Below, piece after piece: positions 21,321 through 33,174 of a stretch of DNA of 50,000 nucleotides (positions are counted from its first letter, which is position 1; every line of letters begins with the position of its first letter). Position numbers and translations under genes: made by a program. Source of the DNA: Conus ventricosus (taxonomy: Eukaryota; Mollusca; Gastropoda; Neogastropoda; Conidae). Where the stretch lies: positions 58,275,388-58,325,387 of the forward strand of contig CM031620.1 in the NCBI GenBank assembly GCA_018398815.1, in the 5' to 3' direction. The notes beneath the pieces were generated by a model. It did no database searches, was not told the DNA's origin, and saw only the letters and a program-made list of their open reading frames with translations.

Positions 21321-22380
21321 CGCACGTACACGCCACATGCGCCCCACGTGTCAGCATCAGAACGCATGTATATGCCAGTATATAAAAATGGTCAAGACTG
21401 TACAAATAAAAACCCAACGAAGAAAATCACGGCAGGAACGACAGTAGTACTAGGAAAATAGTTGGAGTGGAAGGATTGGGTGAGGAGGGTGCGATGGGGG
21501 GGGGGGGGGGGGGGGGGGGGGTTTGGGGGGGGGGGAGGGAGGGTAACATAAAACAGACAAGGTGGAGGGGGGGGGGGGCGGGACGAGGCAGTTGGGGCCT
21601 ATCACGGGACGGCCGCCAGGCAGCGCCGGGAGATAAATGGCTCCAGCACCTGAGACAAAAACCCTCCGGGGCCTCTCAGAACCTCTTTGAAACCCAATTA
21701 CAGGCTCGGGTGGGATGGTTTCTTCAGCGGAGTGGAGCTGGCAGCATGATCAAGCCCTATAAACATGCTGCCATTCTGCCCTGGATAGCCGGGGTAGGGC
21801 TGGCTGGCTGGCTGGCTGGCTCCGGGGTGGAGAGGTGGGGGGGGGGGGGGGGGGGGGGGGGGGGGGCGTGGGGTAGAGAAGTGGTAAGGGGGGGGGTGAA
21901 GGAGGTGGTTGTGGTGGGAGGGAGAGAGAGGGCGGTGGGAGGGGGGGGGACGAGACGAAAGCAGGAAGAGTTGCGGGACTTGCTTGCCACACGTGGGAGT
22001 TGGAGTTGCTTACCTTTACCAGGCAGATTAACACGGGTTTCAAGCCGCACATCCCATGTTTTTTTTTTGTTTTTTTTGGTTGTTGGTAGGGGGTTTTGTT
22101 GTTTGTTTGTTTTTGTCTTTTGGGGGTGGGGTGGGGGAGGGGGTCAGCTGGTCTGGCATTTCGATTTCACCACAAAAAAAAAAAAAAAAAAAACCCCAAC
22201 AAAAACACCTGCTGAACCGATTTGTAACCAAACTGGATGGAGAAATGAATTGTGGCCCAAAGATGATCCGTTCAATTTGGTGCGGATCCCGATCAAAGTG
22301 TGGATCCAGATCCGTTTGAATCCTGATGGATGTGTGCGCCGTCCCGAATTCTCCCTACTGCTTATATAGTGTTTGTGTGT
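21321..22380. other. Unassigned sequence with several long poly-G tracts
   Basis: Poly-G runs lie near 21497-21522, 21568-21578 and 21838-21866. Between them, about 21590-21830 is GC-balanced and contains a GGCT repeat. One plus-strand frame stays open from 21467 to 22369 (300 codons), but it passes through the poly-G tracts and T/A runs and resembles nothing known, so I do not call it a gene. Confidence 0.55.
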
Positions 22381-22412
22381 GGTTGAATGTATTGATACGT
22401 AAATACACACAC

Positions 22413-22449
<37 letters not shown>

Positions 22450-22451
22450 TA

Positions 22452-22485
<34 letters not shown>

Positions 22486-22490
22486 TTTAA
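22381..22490. repeat. (CA)n, (AT)n and poly-T
   Basis: CA dinucleotides (22405-22443), AT dinucleotides, then T-run. Confidence 0.93.
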
Positions 22491-22565
22491 ATGCCATACA
22501 TGCCTTTCTGTCACTGACCCCCCCTCCCCCCCTCTTTTTTTCTGCGTTTCTGTTTCAATGTTGTA

Positions 22566-22606
<41 letters not shown>

Positions 22607-22660
22607 ATACTTATATAGCGCCTATTCTCAGCTAGAGGCCAAGCTCTAAGCTAATTACTT
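22566..22660 (-). mobile_element. Isolated L2-like SINE/LINE tail with (AAT)n
   Basis: AAT repeats (22568-22603) followed by ACTTATATAGCGCCTATTCT and GGCCAAGCTCTAAGC. This is the type 1 tail of SINE family A on the minus strand, with no recognisable body. It fits a 5'-truncated insertion of the SINE or of the LINE that shares its 3' end. Confidence 0.65.
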
Positions 22661-22724
22661 CTGTTCTTTCGTGTGTATATATTATCCTTTGTTGTGTATA
22701 TTTATATATAATTGCAATGCGTGT

Positions 22725-22985
22725 GTTCTTACTGTGATATGTATGTTTAAGTTTTGCTGTGCATATTCACGTTCTGCGTACGTTCATTTCTTTCTGTATG
22801 ATTATACTTACTTTTCGTATTTTTACTGGGATATGTATGTTTAAAATTTTTGCTGTGTATGTTCATGTTCTGCGTACGTTCATTTCTTTTTGTATATACT
22901 TACTTTCCGTATTTTCACTGTGATGTGTATGTTTAAATTACACTGTGTGTATTCATGTTGTGTGTACGTTCTTTTTGCATATACT
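22725..22985 (+). repeat. ~95-bp tandem repeat, three diverged copies
   Basis: Copies near 22730, 22827 and 22915 share ACTGTGATATGTATGTTTAA, GCTGTGTATGTTCATG and TTCTGCGTACGTTCATTTCT-type blocks. Confidence 0.8.
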
Positions 22986-23031
22986 GGCGTTCCGTCATCT
23001 ATGTTTACAATCCTGTTGTGGGGGCGGGAAC

Positions 23032-23148
23032 AGGTCGGCTGGAAAAGCACCAGACTCGTCATCCTGATACGTGATCCTGGCATTGAAGTTTCGAATCTCC
23101 GCCAGGCCATTCCAACAGGCCTACTGTGGGAGTTTTGTTGTTCTCCTC

Positions 23149-23198
<50 letters not shown>

Positions 23199-23235
23199 CC
23201 GAGTTAACATTGGTTCTGACCCATTTCCCAGAAAT
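23032..23235 (+). mobile_element. tRNA-derived SINE family A, 5' fragment with poly-C expansion
   Basis: A tRNA-like head (GTTTCGAATCTCCGCCAGGC around 23090) and the first part of the body (GTTAACATTGGTTCTGAC) are separated by a run of about 48 C (23150-23197). At that place other copies have only a short C/G run. Similarity ends near 23235. Confidence 0.75.
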
Positions 23236-23534
23236 GTTAAATCTAAGCAATTCGGCGCGATGAAAACAACACTAAATATATATAAAAGAAAAACCATCAA
23301 ACCTAACAACACAACACAACATGTTACACAGTGCGTTGATGGTGAAATTAACGTCTCATTCACCTGAAGGTTTTTTTTTTAAGAATTCAGTTTTATCATT
23401 TCACTGTAACCCAGCCGACACGACAAATCATCACCAAGAAAGGACAAAAAAATGAAAGAAAGATTCAAACAGCAACAGCAACAAAAACAACAAAACAACA
23501 AACAAATGTAGCTGTATAGTACACATTGTCTATA

Positions 23535-23935
23535 ACGAATAGCTCAGTTGGTACGCGCCGGACTCGCGATCCTGGGGTTGCGGGTTCGAATTTCGGTACA
23601 GGGGATTTTTCCCTCGAGTTAACATTGCTTCGGACTCCTCCATTCCCCATACAGTCCTTCGAATGAGACTACAAACCGAGGTTCCGTGTGTGGTGAACGC
23701 ACGCATAACATCTTGCACACACTGTCAAATCCCATCACCAACTTTCGGAAGAGAAGGCCAGTTTGGCCCGTTGGTATGGAATGACACGTACACACAGCAT
23801 GCACCTTCCCCGAAGATGGAGTATGGCTGCCTTAATGGCGGGATTTAAAAAAAAAAAACCGGTCATGCACACAAAACTTCCACTGCCTATCTATACAGGC
23901 AGGTGCCGCAGGAGTATCAGCCTGCGTACGCAGAA
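23535..23935 (+). mobile_element. tRNA-derived SINE, family A, tail type 2
   Basis: Head with AATAGCTCAGTTGGTACGC and GGGTTCGAATTTCGG, body with CCTTCGAATGAGAC and GGAAGAGAAGGCCAGTTTGG, then the type 2 tail (GAAGATGGAGTATGGCTGCC to GTATCAGCCTGCGTACGCAG). The head lacks an A relative to the A-box consensus, and part of the segment after the B box is missing. Confidence 0.85.
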
Positions 23936-24178
23936 AGAAAGAAAGAAAAATGCCTATAACCTGAGAGCTAAAGCACTGAAATGATGAATCAATCAATCAC
24001 AATGCACCAGTCTGGGTTAACAACACCACAGACCATGCTGTGGGCACAACAAGCCATTCTAGTCAGAGGGGAAATAAAGAGTTTTAGGGATGACACCAAA
24101 TCTGCATTCTGGTTTGAAAAAGTAAATGTAAGTTTCATTCGGAACAATCAGACATTCAAAGTCCGCTGCAGTCCTCTG

Positions 24179-24440
24179 GAAACAAAGAAGTGACATTAAG
24201 GACACCGAGAAACAAAGAAGTGACATTAAGGACACAGTGAGAAACAAAGAAGTGGCATTAAGGACAGACAGAGAGAGAGAAACAAAGAAGTGAAATTAAG
24301 GACAGAGAGATAGAAACAAAGAAGTGATATTAAGGACAGAGAGAAACAAAGAAGTGACATTAAGGACAGAGAGAAACAAAGAAGTGATATTAAGACACAG
24401 AGAGAGAAACACAGAAGTGAAATTAAGGACACAGAGATGG
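24179..24440 (+). repeat. ~26-35-bp minisatellite, 8 copies
   Basis: The unit contains AGAAACAAAGAAGTGACATT and AAGGACA. Length variation comes from GAGA insertions between units. Confidence 0.92.
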
Positions 24441-25340
24441 CGAAAAATGACTTCACGCTTGTTTGATAAGCTCAGCAGGTCGAAAGCCGTTATCAATGGA
24501 AGAACTTAAAGACACCAGAACCGACGGGGGGTGACGCGACCTAAGTGATTTTCTTCTTCTTTTTTTTTTTTTACCGTCCTTTTCTTTGTTCTCGTGTCTC
24601 AACGGTTCCAGCCAAGTTCCCTGAGGAATAAAGACTGCGCAACATGCTCTGGAAACTGGAACGGCGCAAAGTTAAGGGACGATTTCAAACACAAAAAAAA
24701 AAAAAAAAGAAAAGAAAAAGGAGATCTCTCTCCCATGGCCGAATCACAGTCTCTCATTTGATGGAAATCAATTTGTGGTTGGTTTGGAGAGTGAGGCGGG
24801 CAGAGGGAGGGGGGATGGGGGGGGGGGAGATTTAGTTGAAATAGATAGCCTACCTCTTGAATGCTGTCCTAAATGCGTTTTTATTTCGGGGTAATGTGTT
24901 CCGTGGTCTTAGGGTAACGACGGGAAAAGACACGTTCTGTAATAGGCCTAATCTCTTTGTCCAAGTCTTCGGCACGCACACAGCGTGGAGATCTGTGGTT
25001 GAAGGAAGTGATGCACATGATCAATCGGAAACGTCAGCTACAGAAGAAATAGGTGAGAAACTGAGAAGAAAGAGAGAGCGTGTATTGAATATGAATGATT
25101 TATCAGGTCGAGCGCCAGCGGGCAGCATTTCGCAAGATATGACGTCAAAGTTGTCTCCCTTGAGAAAAGATCAGCCATCTTAGATCGCCTTACAGGTTGA
25201 TCCGTCGCAGCACGGAAATCTCTCAAACGAACCAAGTGGAGCTTAATTCAACTAAACAAGCAAAGGTCAAGCTATATAGCGATCTAGTTCGCCCGAACCA
25301 GTACTTCGTTCAAATATGAAAAGATCTATACCTGGCAATT
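24441..25340. other. Unassigned sequence
   Basis: About 900 bp, with T-run (24550-24573), A-run (24692-24709) and a G-rich segment near 24795-24828. The plus-strand frame 24857-25183 (108 codons) has ordinary composition but matches no family I recognise and has no supporting context. Confidence 0.5.
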
Positions 25341-25412
25341 AATTGACTTCGACGAGGTGACAGTTATGATGGTGGCCCCTCGCTGTCGGCTGGGCTATAA
25401 ACGTGAAGGTGA
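25341..25412 (+). mobile_element. Dispersed repeat family C, core only
   Basis: ACTTCGACGAGGTGACAG, then GGTGGCCCCTCGCTGTCGGC and TGGGCTATAAACG: a diverged copy of the conserved core. The 5' half of the family is not visible upstream. Confidence 0.6.
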
Positions 25413-25470
25413 CATTGAAAAGACCCTCTCGGCATCCTGATCAGAAACAGCTAGCGCTCTGGTCTAGGCC

Positions 25471-25471
25471 G

Positions 25472-25519
<48 letters not shown>

Positions 25520-25599
25520 GACTGACAGTTTTCAACACTGTGGTACTTCTTATTATGAATTGAGTTTGCAGATGCACCTCCCCCCCCCCCCCAACATCT

Positions 25600-25653
<54 letters not shown>

Positions 25654-25731
25654 GACTGACAGTTTTCAACACTGGTGGTACTTCTTATTATGAATTGAGT
25701 TTGCAGATGCACCTCCCCCCCCCCCCCAACA

Positions 25732-25738
<7 letters not shown>
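25471..25738 (+). repeat. Duplicated CT microsatellite plus unique segment (~150 bp unit)
   Basis: Two near-identical copies (25516-25605 and 25650-25738) contain GACGACTGACAGTTTTCAAC, TACTTCTTATTATGAATTG and GCAGATGCACC, then poly-C and CAACATCTC. Each is preceded by a CT run. They differ by a single G insertion and homopolymer length. Confidence 0.93.
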
Positions 25739-25788
<50 letters not shown>

Positions 25789-25820
25789 ATCTTCTCTATT
25801 CTCACATCACTATTCTAATT

Positions 25821-25856
<36 letters not shown>

Positions 25857-25926
25857 ACACACACTCACGCCCTCTTCCTTTCCTGTCCTTTTCAGCTCTG
25901 TAGTTTACCTTTTTTACTTCTCTCTC

Positions 25927-25959
<33 letters not shown>

Positions 25960-26134
25960 TCTCTCGTACTCTTTTCTTCATCTCTCTCTCTGTCTCTCTC
26001 TCTCCCCTCCCTCTCTCTCTCCACCTCTCTCTTCCTCCCCCCCTCTCTCTCTTTCTCAGCTCTCTTTGTTAAAGCTCCTCTCTCTCTCTCCCTCTCTCCC
26101 GCTCTCTCTTTCTCTCTCTCTCTCTCACACACGC

Positions 26135-26183
<49 letters not shown>

Positions 26184-26222
26184 TCACTCTCTTTCTCTCT
26201 ATAGTAGTCTGCTTTTTCATCT

Positions 26223-26260
<38 letters not shown>

Positions 26261-26277
26261 GCTTTCTCTCTCTTTCT

Positions 26278-26327
<50 letters not shown>

Positions 26328-26340
26328 CCTCCCTCCCACC
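25739..26340. repeat. Long (CT)n-rich tract with an internal (CA)n
   Basis: About 600 bp of CT-rich sequence (CA run at 25824-25862). All open frames across it are Ser/Leu or Arg/Glu repeat translations. Confidence 0.96.
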
Positions 26341-27030
26341 CCTGTGACACCCCCCTCCCCCCCCCGCCCCACTCCACTTCCTCCTCTGTCACCGACGTGT
26401 GATCACGTGCATGCCGGTTGCCCGTGCCTCATCATCCGCCGTCACTGGGCTTTGTGGTCGGAGCGGCGACCGCCGAGAACCACCCGATACCCGTGTGTCC
26501 CCCCCCCCCCCCCTCCCCCCATCCCCACTGCCTCGCCGGCGAACGTCGGGCTTACGTCTACAATTAGCACTGTTACGTCAAATCGGGATGACGCTTCCCC
26601 CTCCCTCCCTCCCTTCCTCTCTCCTCTCTCTCTCTCTCTATTAAAACCTCAAAACCCTGGTGACGGTTTTGTTGTGTTTTTTTTTTTATTTCCCCTCCAT
26701 TTCTTTCTTCTTTTTTTTTTCTTTTTAAATGGCATAATTGCGAGAAAAGAGCTCAGAATGATGCGGGGTTAGGAAATGACGAAAATTAGAAGGATAGCGA
26801 GTGGTTTAGAGGAGGAGGAGGAAGAGGAGCAGGAGGAAGAGGACGGGGTGGGGGGGGGTTGTGAGCAGGTTTGTTAACGAGCGTGTAATGAATGATTGGG
26901 GAGAGAGAATATTGCAGAGATTATTGATAGGTTCTTTTTTTTTTTGTTTTTTTAACCCATTTATTTTGTGGACAGAAACTATCACGCAATGGCAGACGAC
27001 TGAGGGGATTAGAACAGAAAAAATGGCTGT
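26341..27030. other. Unassigned sequence with C-, T- and GGA-rich tracts
   Basis: Poly-C (26499-26512), mixed sequence rich in CG dinucleotides (26390-26590), T-rich (26672-26727) and GGA-rich (26812-26860). No gene is recognised. Confidence 0.5.
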
Positions 27031-27037
27031 TGTTGTT

Positions 27038-27040
27038 GTT

Positions 27041-27102
<62 letters not shown>

Positions 27103-27148
27103 CCCAGAGACTCCGAAGAGCGAGGCTCTTCTCAAATTGACAGATACA

Positions 27149-27185
<37 letters not shown>

Positions 27186-27243
27186 ACGGACGGACAGACA
27201 GACAGGCAAGGCAGACAGAGAGGAGGTAGGGGCAGAGAGAGAG

Positions 27244-27294
<51 letters not shown>

Positions 27295-27450
27295 AAGAGA
27301 CAGACTGACTGACAGAGCGAGAGCTGGACACAGACGGGAGGCGGGGTGGGGGTGGGGGAGTTGAGGGGGGGGGGGGGACAGATGCAGAAGGAAAAAGAGG
27401 ATTGGAAAAAAAAATAAAGAGGACACAGAGAAGTGGTTAGACTGATAAAT
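27038..27450. repeat. CT / CA / GA / CAGA microsatellite cluster
   Basis: CT (27040-27100), CA (27150-27183), GA (27235-27280) and CAGA (27280-27310) runs, then a G-rich tract (27340-27378). Confidence 0.92.
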
Positions 27451-27480
27451 GAATCGAATTTTTTTTTTCAATTATAAAAG

Positions 27481-27965
<485 letters not shown>

Positions 27966-28096
27966 GCGGGCCAGCGGAGAAGCACACACACACACAGCTC
28001 CGGGTCAAAAACCTTCCCTCAGTCCTCACGTACCTAGCTAAGTGCACTCGCCCTTGGCCAACTAGCTGCTATAACACTACCATTGCCACTGTCTGA

Positions 28097-28097
28097 G

Positions 28098-28141
<44 letters not shown>

Positions 28142-28281
28142 GGCCGATGTACAAGCGTGTACCATGCTTCGACGGAACTGAAAACACAACCCACCCACCT
28201 CCACTCCCATTAATAACACACACCCCTCCCCCACCCCACCCTACCCCCGTGAGTGTCGATTCCCGTTATTTCTTTGTTGGT

Positions 28282-28338
<57 letters not shown>

Positions 28339-28460
28339 AACCGACCACAATGTTAGTGGGGACTTGCATGAGGTGAGACAAAAGCATTTTGTACTGACGT
28401 TACATTTTGTATTGACGTTACATTTTGTATTGACGTTACAGCAGACTCCTATGAAAACCT
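28097..28460. repeat. (CA)n, (ATT)n and a 20-bp triplicate
   Basis: CA run (28097-28136), ATT run (28284-28335, ~17 units), then three tandem copies of a 20-bp unit containing ACATTTTGTATTGACGTT (28388-28442). The sequence between is unassigned. Confidence 0.9.
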
Positions 28461-28461
28461 T

Positions 28462-28630
28462 GCTTCAGAGATGTCCCCCACCTGATGTGTGTGATCTTTG
28501 AATTTCTGAAAAGAGATCAACTTTTTTTTTTTTCGTCTAAGATTTTACATTAGGATTTTTAACGAAAAATTCCTGGGTTTGTTTGTTTGTTTGTTTGTTT
28601 TTTTTAGAAGATGTATTTTAATAGGTTTTG

Positions 28631-28664
<34 letters not shown>

Positions 28665-29150
28665 TGTGGTTGTGTGGTGTGTGTGTGTGGTGTGGTGTGT
28701 GTGTGTGTGTGTGTGGTTGTGTGTGTGAGCGGTGTGTGTGTGTGTGTGTGGTGTGTGTAAGTGTGCGTGCGTGCATGCGTGCGTGTGCGCTTGTGTGAAA
28801 GTGTGTGTGTATGTGTGTGTGTGTGTGAGCGAGTGTGAGCGAGTGTGTGGTGGTGGTGTGTGTGGTGTTGTGGGTGTGTGTGTGTGGTGTGTGTGGGCGT
28901 GCCGGGAAGTGTGTGTGTATGTGTGGGTGTGTGTGTGTGTGTGATTGGAGCGAGTGTGTGTGTGTGTGTGTGGTGTGTGTGGTTGTGTGTGTGGTGGTGT
29001 GTGTGGGTGCGCGCGCGCGCGCGTGCAGTGTGCGTGCGTGCGTGCGTGCGTGTGTATGTGCGTTTTAACGACTTCAGTTGACTTCAACGCCGTGACAGCC
29101 GTGACGTGATGGCCCTTACGGTCGGCTGAGCTATCGATCAGCAACACGAC
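28462..29150 (+). mobile_element. Dispersed repeat family C with an internal GT microsatellite
   Basis: The 5' part (CAGAGATGTCCCCCACCTGA near 28466 to AGAAGATGTATTTTAATAGG near 28605) and the 3' core (GACAGCCGTGACGTGATGGC near 29093 to CGGTCGGCTGAGCTAT near 29120) match the continuous copy at 40226-40495. Between them is a ~440-bp GT-rich microsatellite (28630-29060) where the 40-kb copy has only a short G/T run. Confidence 0.75.
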
Positions 29151-29260
29151 CCGACCTGACCACAATCACCACCACTGTGAGTGGTGCGATAGAACCACAG
29201 AAAACTGAGTTTGATTGTTTTTCCTTTCAAACCTACACGTGGCAGACAGACATGACCAGC

Positions 29261-30153
29261 TGGGGCCGGTTGCATATACATTCTTAAAGTTGACTTAAGC
29301 AAAGTTTGCTTAGAGCCAAAGCAAACTTTGTAAAGATTTCCTTTGCGCATTTTTGTCAATCGGTTGCACATACCGTCTTTGTCGCGGACTTAACTAAGTT
29401 GTCGGTCAGGATGGTTATTTTTAGCATGGCTCCGTCATCGTACACAGTTTGTGCATACGTCACCAAAACGAACCAATGGAAAGTAACCTCCGCAGATGAG
29501 AATCAACAAGACAGCATGGCGGACAACGACGGAAAGAAACGTGTGAGAAACAGCAAATTTCACTGTTGGCCGTTTGTTGGCCGTCTCCACCGTTGGCATG
29601 CGAACATACTCATCCAGCCTGTTTGCGAATGCTCGAGAACCTCTATTACTCGACACACTGTGCTTTTGTCGACACCAAACAAATCCCCAATCACTTCCTG
29701 AAACACCCACTGGCATAAAAACGCAGGCGATCAGTAGCTGCAAGATGCGGAGTCAGCGAGCCTCGCCGTTGAAACGGGTGACCAATGTCATCCGTCAATC
29801 ACATCACACAGGTCTAAAATGTCTGCCCGTCGAAATCTGAATCTTGAGTACAATTCTACGTCGTCATACACATCAAAAGGGTTCGTCCGATCCCTGAAAA
29901 TTCTCTCTCGCCTCAAATTTCGGCGCAACAGAAGCCCATACACAACGCGGTTCGCCATTTTTATTTACTGCGGTATGCTCTTCCTAGCTAAGTTCGCACT
30001 TACGCGTGGGGGGGAGCTGTCCTAACTTTAAGCAAGATGTTAAGCATCCTTTGCTGCCAAGCAAGCCCATGCAACAGGATTCTTCACGCTAAGCAAATCC
30101 CTAACTTAAGCAAAACTTAAGAGTCCGCTAAGTCTGTACATGCAACGACCCAG
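29261..30153 (-). mobile_element. PIF/Harbinger transposon, internally deleted (~0.9 kb)
   Basis: The ends are inverted: GGGGCCGGTTGCATATACAT on the left, and on the right a sequence whose complement reads GGGTCGTTGCATGTACAGAC. Both ends continue with related CTTAAG and GCAAA-rich motifs. Such GGGCCGGTTGCA-type termini are typical of PIF/Harbinger elements. The minus strand carries the N-terminal part of a Harbinger-type transposase (29581-29958), while the DDE catalytic part is absent. A 3-bp target duplication is not clear at either edge. Confidence 0.82.
29581..29958 (-). pseudogene. Harbinger-type transposase, N-terminal fragment
   Basis: Minus-strand ATG at 29956-29958, reading through ERIFRDRTNPFDVYDDVELY (about 29905-29850) and a basic FRFRRADIL helix, then, after frame changes near 29785 and 29730, LRFYASG and FQEVIGDLFGVDKSTVCRVI (about 29705-29645). 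The last segment is the helix-turn-helix found before the catalytic domain in PIF/Harbinger transposases. About 130 codons are recognisable of the ~350 usual in the family. After the helix-turn-helix the similarity fades and no DDE motifs follow before the left terminus. Frameshifts plus the deletion make it non-functional. The symbol is left blank because this is a transposon copy and not the domesticated host gene. Confidence 0.82.
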
Positions 30154-30690
30154 AGCGCTCACACCATGCTGGTTGGAGTGGGGTGGGGGGTGGGGGTGGG
30201 AGAAGGGGGATCATCTGGTGCAATGTCTTGCATTGCCTGTGTGTGTGGGCGGGGGTGGGGAGGGTGGAGGGGGAATGGTGATGGTACGAAAACGCGTGGG
30301 TTACAGGTTCGCGTGACGGCTGAAGTGCCTCGTTCAATCGATGAGGGTGGTGGTGGTGGTGGTGGTGGGGGGGGGGGGGGGGGGTCTCAGTAACCGGTGA
30401 CGGTGGGAAAAGAAAAAAAAAACACATAAAAACACAACAAAAAACAAAAAACCCAGCGCCCTCCCTCTTTCTGTTCGTGCGTGGTAAAATAAAATTTAAG
30501 AAAAAAAAGATACTGAAGGGAATACAAACAACACATACAAACAGACAACAACAACAACAACAAAAAGGGGGGGGGGGGAGGGGGGGCTTTATGAACCACG
30601 CAACAAACCAAAACCTGATGTCATCTTGAAAATAATTATGTATTGGTTCTCATTACTGGCGGTACAGGAGTTTAAATCTCTACAGATGAA
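30154..30690. other. Unassigned sequence with G-rich and A-rich tracts
   Basis: G-rich (30175-30285, 30344-30386), A-rich (30405-30450, 30545-30575). No gene is recognised. Confidence 0.55.
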
Positions 30691-31000
30691 TAAGAAAAAA
30701 TGGATGAAAGAAAGAAAGAAAAAAATGAATAAATGATGAATGAATGAACGAATAATGAATGAATAACGAATGAATGAATGAAATGAATGAACGATGAAGA
30801 ATGAATGAATGAATGAATGAATGAATGAATGAATGAATGATGAATGAATGAATGATCGAGATGAAGAATGAAAAATGAAGAATGAATAAAATAATGAATG
30901 AATCGAACTAAAGAATGAATGAACTAGAATTGCATGAATGAAATGAATGAATGAGAATGAATGAATGAATGAATGAATGAATGATGAATGAGAAAGGAAC
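30691..31000. repeat. (GAAT)n tetranucleotide repeat
   Basis: Imperfect TGAA units over about 300 bp with AAAG and ATGA interruptions. Confidence 0.93.
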
Positions 31001-31454
31001 GTGAATCTATTACTGCTGAGTTGAAAACGAAAATCGTACAAACCAAAACCAACCAATAAGATATCAATACAACAACACTAATCACCAGGAAATTGCCATT
31101 CCCTAAATGCTGTTGAAGTAGCAAGCAAGAAACAAGAAAACACCCGAAGTGCTGGGGAGGACAAGTAAGCACGTCTATTCACCCGCCATTAGAGCAGATC
31201 TGGTACCACCCTGGAGGCCCTGCGCTCGTGTTACGATGGTTACAGTCACGCACAGGATCTACTCCATTAGATATCAAGGGACTATACTGCTCCTGAACAG
31301 AGGTAAATTAGACTACAGGATGCAGCTATTACAGCCTTAAAGTGCATCCATTTGACGTTACAGCAATTAATCAATCGTCAGTCCCACTGGAGCGACATAA
31401 GACAGTATTAACGCCACAGTTCAACCAGCCACTGGAACAACGCGACACTGATCC
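31001..31454. other. Unassigned sequence
   Basis: About 450 bp without recognised genes or repeats. Confidence 0.5.
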
Positions 31455-32035
31455 CTGACTAGTAACAATTGCAGTTTCCTTTGATTACAGTCCAACAGGA
31501 TTCGTATTTCCATTTGATCACAGTCTAGCGAGGATTCGTAGTTCTGTTTGATATTGTCCAACAGGATTCGTATTTCCAGTTTCAACAGGATTCGCATTTC
31601 TGTTTGATTATAGTCCACAAGGATTCGCATTTCATTTGATCATAGTTCAACAAGGATTCGCATTTCTGTTGCATTATAGTCCAACAAGGAGTCGAATTTA
31701 CATTTGATTATAGTTCAACAAGGATTCGTATTTACATTTGATTATAGTTCAACAAGGATTCGCTATTTCTGTTTGATTATAGTCCAACAAGGAGTCGATT
31801 TACATTTGTTATATTCAACAAGGATCGCATTTTGTTTGATTATAGTCCAACAAGGAGTTATTTACTTTGATTATTAGTTCAACAAGGATTGCATTTCTGT
31901 TTGATTATAGTCCAACAAGGATTCGTATTAATTGTTAAGTTCAACAGGATTCGCATTTCTGTTTATATAGCCCACAAGGACTCACTTTCCATTGCACGTC
32001 TGCAGTTCGCTTCGAATGTCCAACAGGGATTCGTC
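31455..32035 (+). repeat. ~37-bp AT-rich minisatellite, about 15 copies
   Basis: Units contain TTTGATTATAGTCCAACAAG and GATTCGCATTTCTG. Two unit types alternate in places (CATTTCTGTTTG and ATTTACATTTG), suggesting a ~74-bp higher-order unit in the middle. Many copies differ by single-base losses, increasingly so towards the right end. Confidence 0.93.
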
Positions 32036-32438
32036 AGGATTCGTCCAAACAGATACTTTCGTTTTTATCTTCAATTCACACTTTGGTTGTTTTTTTCTAA
32101 TAATTTGTTTTGGAACGTTGTTTTCTATTAAGAATTTAAATACTTTTAAACAAATAAATAAATAAATACTTTAAAAAGTAAAAAACAACAACAAAAAAAC
32201 AACAACAACAAAGGAATAAATGAACAAAAAATGATTAAACAAACAAATGAATCCCTGCGCGAATAATGACACTCAAAATGAGAGCACCACGACCACACTG
32301 TCAGCAAATGCATGACGAAAACAAACAGCAACACAGCTCCGTCAGCCCTCAACTCCAACACCAACTCTTTCATAAGGAAGGCCCAGACCAACACCTCTCA
32401 AATCCATTCAGTCAGAATCCCACTGATCCCTCAATTTG

Positions 32439-32492
<54 letters not shown>

Positions 32493-33100
32493 ACACGTCG
32501 TCCTTAACAGCGCCCGTGGCTTTGTTGTCCACTGTCATCACAAATCCTTCAGGATTCCCGACCACCCCGAGTCTCTCATAAAACTCGCGGGTCCAACTCG
32601 TGAAACAGCAATAACAATCACCATCATCATCATCATCTTCACCCCCACCCCCACCCCCCCACCCCTGCTCCGCCATACAACACCACGCTACCGTCCAACA
32701 CACACACACACACACACACAAACAGAGAGAGTGTCCCGAGGCTTCTTTTTTTTTTTTCCAGCGGGGGCAGTCAACGCCTCCAGGATCCCAGACAGTGCCG
32801 GAGAGCCCGTCCATTGAAGCGGGAGGGAGGGCTGGTCTTGATTCCTGATTTACAAGGACAGCCCCTGACGGCTGCAATGGCTCCATAAAGGCAAGGGGAC
32901 CTCAATGGTCCGGTGACGTGGAAAAGCGAGTGCCCTCCCCTCCCCTCCCCTCCCCTTCCCTCCCCTTCTCGCTACTCCTCGCTCTTGCGTCTCTTTACAT
33001 GTATGGTAAGAATGAAAGAGATCTAAAAAAAAAAACAAAAAAAAAAAACCAATAATAATAAATATGTATAAAAAAAAAAAGACAACAAAGGGGGAGGCAA
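32036..33100. other. Unassigned sequence with a long poly-C and other low-complexity runs
   Basis: Poly-C of ~38 near 32441-32478, (CA)n (32479-32497 and 32697-32720), CAT run (32617-32637), CCCCTC repeat (32936-32968). The rest is mixed sequence with no recognised gene. Confidence 0.55.
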
Positions 33101-33160
33101 GGTAATGTTGCTTATAGCCCAGCCGACCGCAAAGGGCCACATCAGGGCTGTAACAAAGGG
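33100..33160 (-). mobile_element. Dispersed repeat family C, core and tail
   Basis: Minus strand: AGCCCTGATGTGGCCCTTTG, CGGTCGGCTGGGCTATAAGC, then ACATTACCTTGCC at the tail. Short, otherwise close to the copy at 40425. Confidence 0.65.
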
Positions 33161-33174
33161 GGAAACAAGTGAAG

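Noticed and set aside
21467..22369. A 300-codon plus-strand frame
   Set aside because: It crosses several poly-G tracts and T/A runs, has very biased composition and no family resemblance.
24857..25183. A 108-codon frame with ordinary composition
   Set aside because: No recognisable domain, no splice or promoter context, and no repeat of it elsewhere in the window. Left as unassigned.
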